Assembly (NCBI RefSeq): GCF_016907255.1 | Contig: NZ_JAFBBQ010000001.1 | Span: 868,001-932,000 of the forward strand | Reading direction: 5' to 3' | DNA from: Microbacterium keratanolyticum | Lineage (GTDB): Bacteria; Actinomycetota; Actinomycetes; Actinomycetales; Microbacteriaceae | Length of the DNA: 64,000 nt | Part shown: one piece after another, positions 25,479 through 35,574 of the stretch | Layout of the letters: each line of letters starts with the position of its first letter | Position numbering within the stretch: the first letter of the stretch is position 1 | The notes under the pieces: generated by a model | Told to the model about the DNA's origin: nothing | What the model saw: the letters and a program-made list of their open reading frames with translations, nothing else | Database searches by the model: none | Program-made: the position numbers and the translations under genes

Positions 25479-26273
25479 CTACTCGGCGGGCTCGATGAGC
25501 GCGTCAAGCCGATAGGCGCGCTCTTCGCCGTAGCGAACGAACCCGCAGCGCTCGAGGATGGGTGCGGATGTCGCGACGCGCCCCTTCACGATCGCGGTGC
25601 GCGCACCGTGCGCGGCGGCGTATCGCAACCGCTCGGCCAGGACGGCACGGTAGGTGCCCCGACCGCGGAACCCCTCGAGGGTCGCGGCACCCCAGAGACG
25701 CGCGAAGCCGTCGACGATGGTGACCCCACCCGTGCTCGCCGCGCGGCCGTCGAGCGTTGCGAGCACGCGAGCGCCGGCGCCGCTGCGTAGCTCGTCGCTG
25801 ACCTCCTTGAGTTCATCACGCAGACCTGCCTCATCGAGTGCGGTCTGCTGCCACACCGAGACGTTGATCGTGTCGACGCCACGCACGTGTTCGAGACTGC
25901 GGACGATCTCTGCCGCGACGCCGACGGGCAAGCGGATCTCATCGGCGTCGATCGGCCGAGCGAAGATCGTCACGGTGTCGTCGTGCACGGCGCCGCGGCG
26001 GCGCAGCTCGTCTTCGAGATTCGGGCTGTCGGCGTCGCCGACCCAGATCGTCAGCCGTGTCGCCTCCCACTCTCGGACCCGCCCGATAGCGAAGTCGATG
26101 ATCTCCCCTGGGTCGAGAATCGAGTCGACGCGGCTGCCACGAACACCCCCGCCCAGACGCTGCGGATAGCGCACCAACTGAAGGTTTTCTTGGCTCAGGT
26201 CGGCGTTGCGCGGCAGCCAGGCCCACTCCGCGGCGTGCCGCAGGATCTCGTCCGCCGAGTGCACGGCGCTCAT
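25479..26273 (-). CDS. GNAT family N-acetyltransferase
   Basis: The 264-residue protein has a C-terminal GNAT domain (about 140-250): RVLATLDGRAASTGGVTIVDGFARLWGAATLEGFRGRGTYRAVL, including the acetyl-CoA loop GFRGRGTY, then IVKGRVATSAPILERCGFV. The first 120 residues are a divergent GNAT-like half. Its ATG overlaps the stop of the nuclease-helicase gene (ATGA), so the two are co-translated. The acceptor is unknown. Confidence 0.9.
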   Translation of the reverse strand: MSAVHSADEILRHAAEWAWLPRNADLSQENLQLVRYPQRLGGGVRGSRVDSILDPGEIIDFAIGRVREWEATRLTIWVGDADSPNLEDELRRRGAVHDDTVTIFARPIDADEIRLPVGVAAEIVRSLEHVRGVDTINVSVWQQTALDEAGLRDELKEVSDELRSGAGARVLATLDGRAASTGGVTIVDGFARLWGAATLEGFRGRGTYRAVLAERLRYAAAHGARTAIVKGRVATSAPILERCGFVRYGEERAYRLDALIEPAE

Positions 26274-29200
26274 GCGCGCACCCCATCCTCGGCTTCCACA
26301 CCGACCAGGCGCGCGAAAGCGCTGAGTCTCGCGACCCCCTCCGCGGCGAAGGGAAGATCGTCGAGGAGGCCCGGTGAGTACACGAGGTAGGCAGCGAACT
26401 TCGCGCGGGAGATCGCGACGTTGAGCCGGTTCTGCAACAGCAGGAACTCGGACCCGCGCGGCGCGTCGCGTCCGCTGCTCGCGGCGAGGGACGTGATCGA
26501 CACGACCGCCTCTTTGCCCTGGAAGTTGTCGACCGTTCCTACCGCGACGTCGGGGAAGCCGGCCGCTCGCAGCTCATCGATGATCAGCTGCTTCTGCGCG
26601 TTGTACGGGGCGACCACGATGATGTCGGACGCAGCGAGCGGCCGTTCGACAGGTGCATCCGCCTCACTCGTGTCAGTGAACGCCCGCCCCACCAGATCAT
26701 GCACGATCGCGACGACCTGCGCGGCCTCTTCCGGTGACTGGGTCGCGTTGCCGCGATGCCGCACGGGAACGGGGTGGAGCCCCGGTTCGATGCCCTCCAC
26801 CCTGCGCTTCTCGGCGCCGGGCGCCGATGCGAGCTGGCCCGCATAAGACAGCGTCGACACGGGTGCGGCGACGGCAGGGTGCATGCGCCACGAGCGGGCG
26901 AGGAAGTATCCGTGCGATGGCCGGATGACCGGGTCGTCGTGCATGACCCAGCCGAGCGCGGAGGTGTCGACGGGTTCGGGGTGTGTGCCCTGGCTCACCT
27001 GGGGAAGCTGCTGGGGATCGCCGAGAAGGAGCACGCGACGGGCGCCCGCCGCGACAGCGATCGTCGAGGCGAGGGAGAACTGTCCGGCCTCGTCGATCAC
27101 GAGCAGGTCGAGGCCGCGACGTTCGACGCGGGTGGTGTTGCTGAAGTCCCACGCGGTGCCGCCGACGACGAGTCCCTTGCCGGACTGCTCGGCGATGAAC
27201 CCGGCCATGCCGTTCTTGCGGATCACGGTGAAGGCGTGCTCGGCCGTGGCGTCTTTCGGGGCCTTGGCGACCTGCTGCGCAGGCACGCCCGCCTCGATGA
27301 CACGATCGAGCACGGTTTCGACGATCGCGTGGGACTGCGCGACGACACCGACGCGGAAGCCGAAGTCGTTGACGAGCCGAGCGATGACACGCGAACCGGT
27401 GTACGTCTTGCCCGTGCCCGGAGGTCCTTGCACAGCGAGGTAGCTGCTGTCGAGATCGCGAATGCCCCGCACGATCGCCTCGATCGTGTCGTCTCCCGCC
27501 GGCGGCAGCGGGTTGTCGGAGCGTGTACGCGGAGCGATGCCACGCAGAATGTCGGTCGCGGCATCCGTCGGCAGCTCGGGAGCCATGCGCAACAGCCGAT
27601 CAGCCCATTCTTCGATCGCGCTCTGCTGCGCCGCCGCCGGCGGCGGAGACGAGGGGGCGAGGGCGATCGGAAGAGCGTCCCAGGTCTGCCCCCGGATCGC
27701 GAACTCGCGGACCAGAAATCCTCCCTCGAGGATCTCGATGACCTCCACCTCGTGCGGAACATGGATCACTCGCGACGGCGCGGCGCTGTCGAAGGGGGCC
27801 GGCGTCTCGTACAGGGCGAACGGGCGCGCTCCGATGCCGATGGTGCTGCCGGGGGCGAGCTCGCCGCGCAGTTCGACCACGCGGGTCGAGGCGCGTCGCC
27901 CTTCTTCGACTCCCCAGTGCTCGCGCACGACGCTCTCGCTTGGCTCGATGCGCAGCACATCGCGGGTCTGATCCCACATCGAGAGCGGTTCGCGCAGACG
28001 CTGGTAGTGGGACACCCAGAAGGTCTTCGCCTCACGGGGGTAGTAGTCGAGCGCGGCGGCCGCGACGCGATACACCTGCCCGTCACGCCCCTCGTGCGTC
28101 GCGTGCTGCGCGGCGGCGAGCAGCGCGAGCGAGAGCGGTGACGGCTCGTAGGGCTTCAGTTCCGCATCGTCCGGAGGGGCAGGCAGCACCCCGCTCTCCC
28201 GTGCCAGACCGATCATCCAGTCGCGAAGACGTCGCGTCGAGACGCAGTCGTAGCGGTTGTACTCTGCCAGATCGTCGAGGATCGCCCTGCTGGCGGCGAT
28301 CTCACCGGCACCCGCGAGTTCCCGCGCTTCGACATAGCGGATGATCGACTCGTCGCCCTTCTGCACGTCGGCTTCGCGCACCTCGGCCCCCATGTACAGG
28401 GGCTCGAGCTTCTTGATCGAGTACGACCGCGAACCGACCCGCACCGTGCGCAGCACGAGCGGATACAGGTCGACGAAGACGCCCTCGCGCAGCAGCCGGT
28501 CGACGTCGGCCTCACCGACGCCGTGCCGCGCCGCCATGGCCGCGAGGTGCGCGGTCTCGTAGGGCGCGTAGTGATAGATGTGCATGTCGGGATGCGATGC
28601 TCGGCGCAGCTTCACGAACTCGAGGAAGTCGAGCAGCGCCTGCCGTTCTTCGGCGAACGTATGAGCCCACAGAGCCGTGTACTGCTCGGCGTTGTCGATC
28701 CATCCGAACAGGTAGTCGATGCCCCAGTGCTCTTCGTCTCCGGACTCGGTGTAGAGCGGGTCGCCCTCGAAGTCGAAGAAGATGTCGCCCTGGCTGGGCC
28801 GTGGCATGAGGCTGATCGCCTGTGCAGAGATCAGCTCGAATGGCGGCGCAGTCTGCTCAGGCGTCACCCCCGCTTGCAGACGAGCCTGGTCACGCAGTGC
28901 CCGGAAGGTCTCGACGTGCATGCCTTCGGGCGCCGCATCCGCGACGGCCAACTGGTCGATCGTCTCGATGCCCGCCGCGCGCAGTCGCGCACGCTGAGCC
29001 GGGCGCATTCGCGCGACGAGCAGCAGATCGCGGTGCTGCTCGACCTGCTCGTTGCACGTCGCGCAGCGACCGCACGCGCGGATCTGCAGATCCCCCCGGT
29101 CATCGCCCCAGGCCAGGGGCTCGCCCTCTGCGCCCTCGGCGACGCGACGATCGGCGATCATCGCGCGCAGGCGCGCCCGGCGCACATGGAAGAGCGGAAG

Positions 29201-29764
29201 CAGATCGTCAACCCGGTGCGTGCTGATCGTGCCGTCGCCGAGAATGAGGTCGACCTCGTCGGAGCGTTCGATGCCGAGGCGATCGAGCTGATCGGCATAT
29301 GCCGCCAGCTGCATGAGGGCGGTCACGCGCGCCTTGCGCGCGAGCTTGGAGTCCTGCACTCGCCAGCCCTGCTCGTCACGGAGGAGGAAGTCGGCGAAAC
29401 CGACGAACTCGTCGGTCGAGAATGCGGCCTGGTAGATGACCGTGGCGTCGGACCGCAGCGCCGCTTCGGTCTCGGCCAGGACCTCGCGCATCGCCTCCGC
29501 GTCGCCTGCGGACACCTTCGGCAGGGTGACGACGCCCGCACCGAAATCGGCCAGGTAGTCGTCGAGGACACGCAGTTCATAGGCGTCGCCCATACGCGCA
29601 GCACGCTCGAGCGTGACGTCTTCCGGCTCTTCGACCGCCGGCACTCGGCCCAGCTTCGCATCCAGCGCCCGAGCCCAGGCGAACTCGCACTCGGCCGCCT
29701 GCTTGAGATCGCTCGCGCTCCAGACGACGCTGCGAACACCGCCTTCCGGCTCGACGACGCGCAT
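26270..29764 (-). CDS. TM0106-type RecB-like nuclease fused to RNase H-like and SF1 helicase domains
   Basis: This 1164-residue protein has three parts. The N-terminal RecB/Cas4-type nuclease has GFADF (D125), QDSK (D138, K140) and QLAAY (Q152, Y156), the PD-(D/E)xK and QxxxY motifs. Cys26 plus CGRCATC (C231, C234, C237) could hold an iron-sulfur cluster as in Cas4. A middle RNase H-like exonuclease domain has FFDFEGDP (D331, E333) and ends with EYNRYDCVSTRRL (D506). The C-terminal SF1 helicase (about 720-1164) has Walker A GPPGTGKTY (780-788), LLVIDEAGQFSL and GDPQQLPQVS, resembling Dna2/UPF1. It probably acts in DNA repair or defence. AGGAG precedes the ATG. Confidence 0.9.
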   Translation of the reverse strand: MRVVEPEGGVRSVVWSASDLKQAAECEFAWARALDAKLGRVPAVEEPEDVTLERAARMGDAYELRVLDDYLADFGAGVVTLPKVSAGDAEAMREVLAETEAALRSDATVIYQAAFSTDEFVGFADFLLRDEQGWRVQDSKLARKARVTALMQLAAYADQLDRLGIERSDEVDLILGDGTISTHRVDDLLPLFHVRRARLRAMIADRRVAEGAEGEPLAWGDDRGDLQIRACGRCATCNEQVEQHRDLLLVARMRPAQRARLRAAGIETIDQLAVADAAPEGMHVETFRALRDQARLQAGVTPEQTAPPFELISAQAISLMPRPSQGDIFFDFEGDPLYTESGDEEHWGIDYLFGWIDNAEQYTALWAHTFAEERQALLDFLEFVKLRRASHPDMHIYHYAPYETAHLAAMAARHGVGEADVDRLLREGVFVDLYPLVLRTVRVGSRSYSIKKLEPLYMGAEVREADVQKGDESIIRYVEARELAGAGEIAASRAILDDLAEYNRYDCVSTRRLRDWMIGLARESGVLPAPPDDAELKPYEPSPLSLALLAAAQHATHEGRDGQVYRVAAAALDYYPREAKTFWVSHYQRLREPLSMWDQTRDVLRIEPSESVVREHWGVEEGRRASTRVVELRGELAPGSTIGIGARPFALYETPAPFDSAAPSRVIHVPHEVEVIEILEGGFLVREFAIRGQTWDALPIALAPSSPPPAAAQQSAIEEWADRLLRMAPELPTDAATDILRGIAPRTRSDNPLPPAGDDTIEAIVRGIRDLDSSYLAVQGPPGTGKTYTGSRVIARLVNDFGFRVGVVAQSHAIVETVLDRVIEAGVPAQQVAKAPKDATAEHAFTVIRKNGMAGFIAEQSGKGLVVGGTAWDFSNTTRVERRGLDLLVIDEAGQFSLASTIAVAAGARRVLLLGDPQQLPQVSQGTHPEPVDTSALGWVMHDDPVIRPSHGYFLARSWRMHPAVAAPVSTLSYAGQLASAPGAEKRRVEGIEPGLHPVPVRHRGNATQSPEEAAQVVAIVHDLVGRAFTDTSEADAPVERPLAASDIIVVAPYNAQKQLIIDELRAAGFPDVAVGTVDNFQGKEAVVSITSLAASSGRDAPRGSEFLLLQNRLNVAISRAKFAAYLVYSPGLLDDLPFAAEGVARLSAFARLVGVEAEDGVRA

Positions 29765-29871
29765 GCTTCTCCTTCTTTGCGACAGCGGAAGCCGTCGGTG
29801 AATGCTTCGACCCTAGCCGCGGCCACAGACATCGGCCGGTGCCCGCACGCCGGGCCGAGACGCAGAACCGC

Positions 29872-30702
29872 TCAGTCCCCGCGGGTGCGCCACCAGCTGT
29901 CGTCCGGGGTGACCGGAAGGTGCCGCTTGTGCGCCGAGCCCAGGTACTTCGCTTCGATGAGCGCGGCAGCCTCTGCTTCGATCACGCCACCCTCGAGGTA
30001 CGTGTCGATCTGCTCGTACGTGAGTCCCAGCTCATCCTCATCCGTCCGCTGCGGACGATCATCGAGCAGATCAGCCGTCGGCACCTTGAACGTCAGGAAG
30101 TCCGGCGCGCCCAGCGTCTGCAGCAGCATCCGCCCCTGCCGTTTCGTGAGTCCGGCGAGCGGCAGGATGTCTGCCGCGCCGTCTCCGAACTTCGTGTAGA
30201 AGCCGGTCACGGCCTCTGCCGCGTGGTCGGTGCCGATCACCAGCATCCCGTCATGGCCGGCGAGGGCGTACTGCGTGACCATCCGGATCCGGGCTTTGAT
30301 GTTCCCCCGGTTGAAGTCGGTGATGTCTCCGTCGAGCGCCGCCTCGATGTCCTGTTCGACACCGTCGACGCCGTGCGCGATGTTGACCTCGACCGCTGTG
30401 TCTGCGGCGATGAACTCCACTGCGGCCGCCGCATCCGCCGCATCTCGCTGCACCCGGTACGGAAGCCGCACGGCAAGGAAACGGGCGGTGAGCCCCTCGG
30501 ACCGCGCCTGCTCCACCGCAAGCTGGGCGAGCCGCCCGGCGAGAGTGGAATCCTGGCCGCCGGAGATTCCGAGCACGTATCCGCGTGCGCCCGTGCGGCG
30601 CAGGTAGTCGACGAGGAACTGCACGCGACGCGCCACCTCGGCCTGGGGATCGATCTGGGGCTGCACGCCGAGTGCTTCGGCAATGTCACGCTGCAGTGTC
30701 AC
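29872..30702 (-). CDS. nadE: Ammonia-dependent NAD+ synthetase
   Basis: The 276-residue enzyme adenylates nicotinate adenine dinucleotide and amidates it with ammonia to give NAD. The PP-loop SGGQDST is at 47-53. [28 protein letters not shown] and [10 protein letters not shown] bind the substrates. The length matches the E. coli type with no glutaminase domain, which many actinobacteria have instead. GTG at 30702 is preceded by GAGGAG. Bases 29765-29871 hold only the helicase leader. Confidence 0.96.
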   Translation of the reverse strand: MTLQRDIAEALGVQPQIDPQAEVARRVQFLVDYLRRTGARGYVLGISGGQDSTLAGRLAQLAVEQARSEGLTARFLAVRLPYRVQRDAADAAAAVEFIAADTAVEVNIAHGVDGVEQDIEAALDGDITDFNRGNIKARIRMVTQYALAGHDGMLVIGTDHAAEAVTGFYTKFGDGAADILPLAGLTKRQGRMLLQTLGAPDFLTFKVPTADLLDDRPQRTDEDELGLTYEQIDTYLEGGVIEAEAAALIEAKYLGSAHKRHLPVTPDDSWWRTRGD

Positions 30703-30791
30703 GATGGACTCCTCGGGTCGGGCTCTTCCCTTAAGTATCCGTGCGCAATCGCCCGGCGGCTCAGGCCGCGCCGACCTGGGACAATTGGATC

Positions 30792-31349
30792 GTGAAGCTT
30801 CTCGTCGCCGCCCTCGCCACCGAACTGTCTGCTTTCCCGGCGGAGATCCCGGGATTCGACCGCCTGGTGACCGGCCCCGGCAAGCTGCAGGCGACGTACG
30901 CGCTGACGCGTGCGCTGGATGCCGCCCGCTACGACGAGATCGTCGTCGTCGGCACCGCAGGAGCGATCGACCACGACCTGGAGGCCACAGCGCACGAGGT
31001 CGGCAGCGCCCTGCAGCACGACGTGACGGACTTCGATGGTGTGCTCGGCCAGCACATCTCGTTGCCGGCGCGCGTGCACACCGGACGCGATGGCCTCTTG
31101 ATCGCGACGGGCGATCATTTCGTGAGCGACGCGGAGGTCACCGCGGTCATCCGCCCGACCGGGGCCGCTCTCGTCGACATGGAGACTTACGCGTACATCT
31201 GGGTCGCCGAGAAGTTCGGCCTGCCGATCCGAGTATTCCGGGCGGTCTCCGACCGGGCAGAGGATGGCGCGCTGAACGACTTCACCGCTGCCCTGGCCCG
31301 GTGCAGCGCACAGCTCTGGGCACGCGTGCAGGACGAGTACGGCGTCTGA
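30792..31349 (+). CDS. Nucleosidase (MTA/SAH nucleosidase-like phosphorylase superfamily)
   Basis: The 185-residue protein is a short member of the nucleoside phosphorylase superfamily. It starts [15 protein letters not shown], where the conserved early Glu of MTA/SAH nucleosidase appears. [10 protein letters not shown] is the glycine-rich segment, and [16 protein letters not shown] carries the ribose-binding Met-Glu pair. VSDRAED supplies the catalytic Asp. It likely cleaves 5'-methylthioadenosine or S-adenosylhomocysteine, but the short length leaves the substrate open. GTG at 30792 has GACAAT six bases upstream, so the mRNA may be leaderless. Confidence 0.88.
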   Translation: MKLLVAALATELSAFPAEIPGFDRLVTGPGKLQATYALTRALDAARYDEIVVVGTAGAIDHDLEATAHEVGSALQHDVTDFDGVLGQHISLPARVHTGRDGLLIATGDHFVSDAEVTAVIRPTGAALVDMETYAYIWVAEKFGLPIRVFRAVSDRAEDGALNDFTAALARCSAQLWARVQDEYGV

Positions 31350-31360
31350 GCTCTCGGCCG

Positions 31361-34300
31361 TCACGCGGCATCGATCACGCTCGGTCCCTGGCTCGTCGCG
31401 CGCACGGTGATCTGGGCGGGGATCGCCTCTTGCATCGCTTCGACGTGGCTGATCACCCCGACCGTGCGCCCGCCCTGTCGCAGCTCATCGAGTGTGCGCA
31501 TGGCGACCTCGAGGGTGTCGGCGTCGAGGGAGCCGAAGCCTTCGTCGATGAAGAGGGTGTCGAGCTGGATGCCTCCGGCACGGGCTGTCACGACCTCCGC
31601 GAGCCCGAGGGCGAGGGCAAGAGAGCTGAGGAAGGTCTCGCCGCCGGAGAGCGACTGCGGCGGTCTGCTCTGCCCCGTGAAGGCGTCATAGACGGCGATG
31701 CGCAGGCCTGATGCGGCGTTGCGCGAGGCGCGTTCGTCGGAGTGCTGCAGCTGGTAGCGGCCCGCGGACATGTCGTGCAGCCGGACGTTGGCGGCGGTGA
31801 CGATCTCTTCAAGCTCGGCGGCGAGCACGAAGGTCTCGAGATCCATCTTGCGCTGGTTCCCCGTGCCCTTGATCGTCGCTGCGAGCGCAGAGAGCACCTC
31901 GTGCTGCGCGGTCTGCGTCGCGCTGAGCGCGTACTCCCGAGCGGCCGACTCGGTCGTCTCGTGCAGTTGCTCCACTCGCAGTGCGGCCTGCTGGGCGGCG
32001 GTGACCGCCTGCATCCAGACCGTGCGGGCGTCGGCGGCAGCGGTCTCTTCGGCGGTGAGGTCGATCGGCTCTTCAGGGAGAATCCGGAGTTCGAGCTGCA
32101 GCAGGATCTCCCGCTCTTTCTCGCGCTGCACGCTGTGCGCGGTGATGCGCCGCTCATGCGCTGCCTGCGTCTCGCGAGGAAGCAGGGCTGCCTCGGCCTG
32201 CGTCGCATCGGCGAAGGCACTGTCGGCGAGTGCGTCGCGCAGCACTGTCTGCGCCTCTGTGTGGTTCTCATCGCGGGCGCGATGCTCGTCGATCGCATCG
32301 GCAAGGGCGAGGGCGGCGTCGATCTGAACGGAGACATGGGCCATGCGCTCCGCCACGGAGTCGAAGTCGCCGCGCGTCTCGGCGATCAGCGCACACGCCT
32401 CAGCGGCGGCCTTCTCGGCGGTCGCGAAAGCTTCGCGTGCGGTCGCGAGAGCGGCGCTGGCTGCGGTGTGCTCGGTCGCGATCGCCTCCACGCGAGCACG
32501 GAGCTCATCGGCCCGGAGGTCAAGCGCGACGATCTTCTCCTGCGCATCAACGGCCCGCGCGAGTGCGTCTTCTGCCGCGAGGAGATCGGCGTCCGCCGCC
32601 GCCGGCGTGCGCCCCTCAGCGCGCGCCTCCGCAACCGCGAGCTCAGCACGAATCGCCGCCGCGGTCGCTGTCGCATCACGTTCGACGGCCGCCGCCGTGT
32701 CGCGCACCTCTTCGGCGTCTGCGACGTCGTCCGCGGTGACGGGATCGGCGTGCGCGGCAGGACGGGGATGCTCGGTCGAGCCGCACACCGCGCAGGGCTC
32801 GCCGTCGACGAGGGCCGTGGCCAGCTCTCCGGCGAAACCGTCGAGGCGGCGCTGGCGCAGCGTTGCGAGCGCGGTCTGCGCGGAGGCGAGCGCGGCGGAT
32901 GCGTCCGCGACGGCGATCTCGCTCGTACGCAGCGCCGCGCGATGTGCGTCTGCCTGGACCGCGGCGGTCCGTCGCGCCTGCGCAGTGTCACGCAGTCGCT
33001 CGCATTCCTCGCGTCGATCAGCGTCGACACGGAGCTGCTCCCGCTCGGCCACGAGATCCGCCAGCTGCGCGGGGAGAGCCGCTCGTTCGGCGTCGATCGC
33101 CTGCAGCGACTCGGTCGCCGCGGTGACGCGGGCCGCAGCCTCGTGCTGCGTGGTCTCTCGTTCGGTGCTGCGCTCCTCAAGGCCGGCCACGTGCTGCCAT
33201 CCGCCGCGCTCCGTCGACCGCTCGCGCGCCCAGGTGCGCAGGCCGACGGCGGTGACATCTGCGCACTGACCGGCGGACGCGATCCAGCGCGCGCGGGCAT
33301 CGTCGACCTGCGCGTGCGCCTGTGCGCGCCGTTGTTCGGCGGTCCGCGCCGCATCGATCGGTGCGCGCACGGCTTCAGCGGCGCGAGCCCGATCGAGAAG
33401 CTCTCGCAGCTGCGAGATCTCGCCTGATTCCTCGTCGAGGACGCGCAGAGCGACTCGCGCGCGATCACGTTCGATCTGCGCCTGCCGATCTTCACGCAGC
33501 ACGGTGAGCGCAGCGTCCGCGGCCTGCTGACGCAGCTCGGCGTCGTCACGTTCGGCCGCACGGCGCTCTGCGCGGTACCGCAGCCGCGCCACCGCGTGCT
33601 GCAGTGCGTCGATGCGCTGCGCTGTGGTCTGCGCGGGGCCGAGTTCGCCCGTCGACGCCGTGCCCGTCGCATCCGCCTCCGACTCTTCGGGGAACTCCGC
33701 TGCGACGAGGCGCTCCCCCTCTTCGACACGAGCGAGAACCGTGGCGTTGCGACCGCTCAGCGCTTGCTCGGACGCCCGGCGTCGCTCATCGAGGCGGTTC
33801 TGGAAGTCTTCGAAACGCACCGTGCCGAAGAGCCGACGCAGCAGCCGCTGACGGTCTTTGCTGTCGGCTAGGAGGAAATCCGCGAAACGGTTCTGCGCGA
33901 GCAGGATGACCTGCAGGAACTGCTCCTGCGTGAGCTGAAGAATCGCATCGAGCTCGTTCGCGACGTCGACCGCACGCGATGCGATCCCCTGCCATTCGCC
34001 GTCGCGCAGTTGCTCCAGCTCAGCCGCTGCCTTCTCCGTCGTGAGTCCTCCGCCGCGCTTCGCGGGACGAAGGTACTCGGGTGACCGCGTGACACGGAAC
34101 CGCCCCGCGGTCGTGCTGAACTCGACGACGACCTGTGAGGGCTCCCCCGGCTCGCTGTGATCGCTGCGCAGGCGCTTCTCGGCTGTGCCGTAGCGTGGCA
34201 CCCCGCCGTACAGACCGAAGCAGACGGCATCGAGGATGCTCGATTTTCCGGCGCCCGTGCGCCCCGCGATGAGGAAGATGCCGTCGGCCGCGAAGGCGTC

Positions 34301-34366
34301 GAAGTCGACGCGCTGGCGTTCCCGGAACGGACCGAATCCTTCGACCTCCAGACGATGCAGCCGCAC
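31361..34366 (-). CDS. sbcC: SbcC-like SMC family exonuclease subunit
   Basis: The 1001-residue ATPase is the SbcC/Rad50-type partner of SbcD. The N-terminal Walker A is GRTGAGKSS (about 35-43). Two long Ala/Glu/Arg-rich coiled coils flank a zinc hook, EPCAVCG, near residue 525. The C-terminus has the signature SLSGGETFLSSLALAL and Walker B QLDTLFIDEGFGSLD. The complex opens hairpins and processes DNA ends. The GTG start overlaps the sbcD stop by one base (TAGTG), so the two are coupled. Confidence 0.97.
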   Translation of the reverse strand: MRLHRLEVEGFGPFRERQRVDFDAFAADGIFLIAGRTGAGKSSILDAVCFGLYGGVPRYGTAEKRLRSDHSEPGEPSQVVVEFSTTAGRFRVTRSPEYLRPAKRGGGLTTEKAAAELEQLRDGEWQGIASRAVDVANELDAILQLTQEQFLQVILLAQNRFADFLLADSKDRQRLLRRLFGTVRFEDFQNRLDERRRASEQALSGRNATVLARVEEGERLVAAEFPEESEADATGTASTGELGPAQTTAQRIDALQHAVARLRYRAERRAAERDDAELRQQAADAALTVLREDRQAQIERDRARVALRVLDEESGEISQLRELLDRARAAEAVRAPIDAARTAEQRRAQAHAQVDDARARWIASAGQCADVTAVGLRTWARERSTERGGWQHVAGLEERSTERETTQHEAAARVTAATESLQAIDAERAALPAQLADLVAEREQLRVDADRREECERLRDTAQARRTAAVQADAHRAALRTSEIAVADASAALASAQTALATLRQRRLDGFAGELATALVDGEPCAVCGSTEHPRPAAHADPVTADDVADAEEVRDTAAAVERDATATAAAIRAELAVAEARAEGRTPAAADADLLAAEDALARAVDAQEKIVALDLRADELRARVEAIATEHTAASAALATAREAFATAEKAAAEACALIAETRGDFDSVAERMAHVSVQIDAALALADAIDEHRARDENHTEAQTVLRDALADSAFADATQAEAALLPRETQAAHERRITAHSVQREKEREILLQLELRILPEEPIDLTAEETAAADARTVWMQAVTAAQQAALRVEQLHETTESAAREYALSATQTAQHEVLSALAATIKGTGNQRKMDLETFVLAAELEEIVTAANVRLHDMSAGRYQLQHSDERASRNAASGLRIAVYDAFTGQSRPPQSLSGGETFLSSLALALGLAEVVTARAGGIQLDTLFIDEGFGSLDADTLEVAMRTLDELRQGGRTVGVISHVEAMQEAIPAQITVRATSQGPSVIDAA

Positions 34367-35520
34367 TAGACGAGCGCCTCGGCGCGTACCCGGTCATCGA
34401 GCACCTCGCGGATCAGCGCGCTCTCTTCTGCGGTCGCCCCTTGACCGTCGCGCACGTGCACGAGGAAGGCCTCGATGCGCTCTTCGTCGGTCACCGCGGC
34501 GCGCAGCCGCTGCGCATAGCTGCGCTCATCGCTCGCCTCGGCACCCGCCGGCTCATGCTGCACGAGCGCGCAGTTCGGGAAACGCGCCCGCAGTCGCCGC
34601 ATCGGCTCGGTCTGCGGAAGGGCGTCGGTGTAGACGGCGCACACCCAGGCGTCATGGTGGGCCGCGACGTTGTCGTCGGACAGGATCTCATCGAGCGTGC
34701 CCGTCAGGGTCACGAGACGCCGTGGCACCGGAAGTTCCAGCCACTCGGCGGAAGAGAGGCCGTCGGCGCCGAGCTCGATTAGCCAGGAGCCGCGTGGCTT
34801 GTGCTGCTCACCGAAGCTGTAGTGCAACGGCGCCCCTGCGTAGCGCACGGAGCCGCTCAGCTGCTGGCGACCGTGGATGTGCCCGAGGGCGACATAGTCG
34901 GGGCCGTCGAAAACGGAGAGCGGTACAACGTCGAGCCCGCCCTGGCGCACTTCTCTTTCGAGGCCCGCGGTGGCGTCGACACCGGCCGCGAAGCAATGCG
35001 CGATCGCGACCGATCGCCCCGGGTGCGATGCTCGTCCTTGATTCACGAGGGTCATCGCGTGTGCCATCGTCTGCGCCTGCGTACGCAGAGTGGCCTCGGG
35101 CCAGTGATGGCGGACGATCGCCGGTTCGAGATAGGGGATGCCGAAGAAGTGCACCGGTCCGTGGATGTCGCTGACCGTGATGGGCGTTGCAATCTTCTGC
35201 GGATCGGTGAGGACGTGGATGCCCTCACGCAGCAGCCGCGCCTGAAAGCCGAGACGGGCCGCCGAGTCATGGTTGCCGCTCGTGACGATCACGCGCGCAC
35301 CGGTGTCATGCAGGGCGACGAGCGTGTCGGTGAGCAGCGTGTAGGCGGAAGCGGCCGGCGTCGCCGAATCGAAGACGTCGCCTGCGACCACAACGACGTC
35401 GACCTCGTGCGTACGCACCTGCGCGACCAGCGCGGTGAGCACCTCGGCCAGCGCCTCGAGCGTCGAGTGCCCGTGGAAGCTGCGGCCGATGTGCCAGTCA
35501 GACGTGTGCAGGATGCGCAT
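34366..35520 (-). CDS. sbcD: SbcD-like nuclease subunit
   Basis: The 384-residue calcineurin-fold nuclease has metal-binding motifs in order: HTSDWHIG (D8, H10), VVAGDVFDS, VTSGNHDSAAR, and later GHIHGRQQL. A C-terminal capping domain follows. It pairs with SbcC to cut DNA hairpins and blocked ends. The ATG at 35520 is preferred to a GTG two codons earlier because TAGCGT lies exactly six bases before it. It is the first gene of the pair. Confidence 0.96.
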   Translation of the reverse strand: MRILHTSDWHIGRSFHGHSTLEALAEVLTALVAQVRTHEVDVVVVAGDVFDSATPAASAYTLLTDTLVALHDTGARVIVTSGNHDSAARLGFQARLLREGIHVLTDPQKIATPITVSDIHGPVHFFGIPYLEPAIVRHHWPEATLRTQAQTMAHAMTLVNQGRASHPGRSVAIAHCFAAGVDATAGLEREVRQGGLDVVPLSVFDGPDYVALGHIHGRQQLSGSVRYAGAPLHYSFGEQHKPRGSWLIELGADGLSSAEWLELPVPRRLVTLTGTLDEILSDDNVAAHHDAWVCAVYTDALPQTEPMRRLRARFPNCALVQHEPAGAEASDERSYAQRLRAAVTDEERIEAFLVHVRDGQGATAEESALIREVLDDRVRAEALV

Positions 35521-35526
35521 GCTCAC

Positions 35527-35532
35527 ACGCTA
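35527..35532 (-). promoter_or_regulatory. sbcD: Leaderless -10 element for sbcDC
   Basis: TAGCGT, six bases (GTGAGC), then the ATG at 35520 on the minus strand. It decides between two candidate starts. Confidence 0.6.
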
Positions 35533-35574
35533 CGGACGGCCTCGGACATTCCGCCCAAGGCGTGCCGATGAGCC

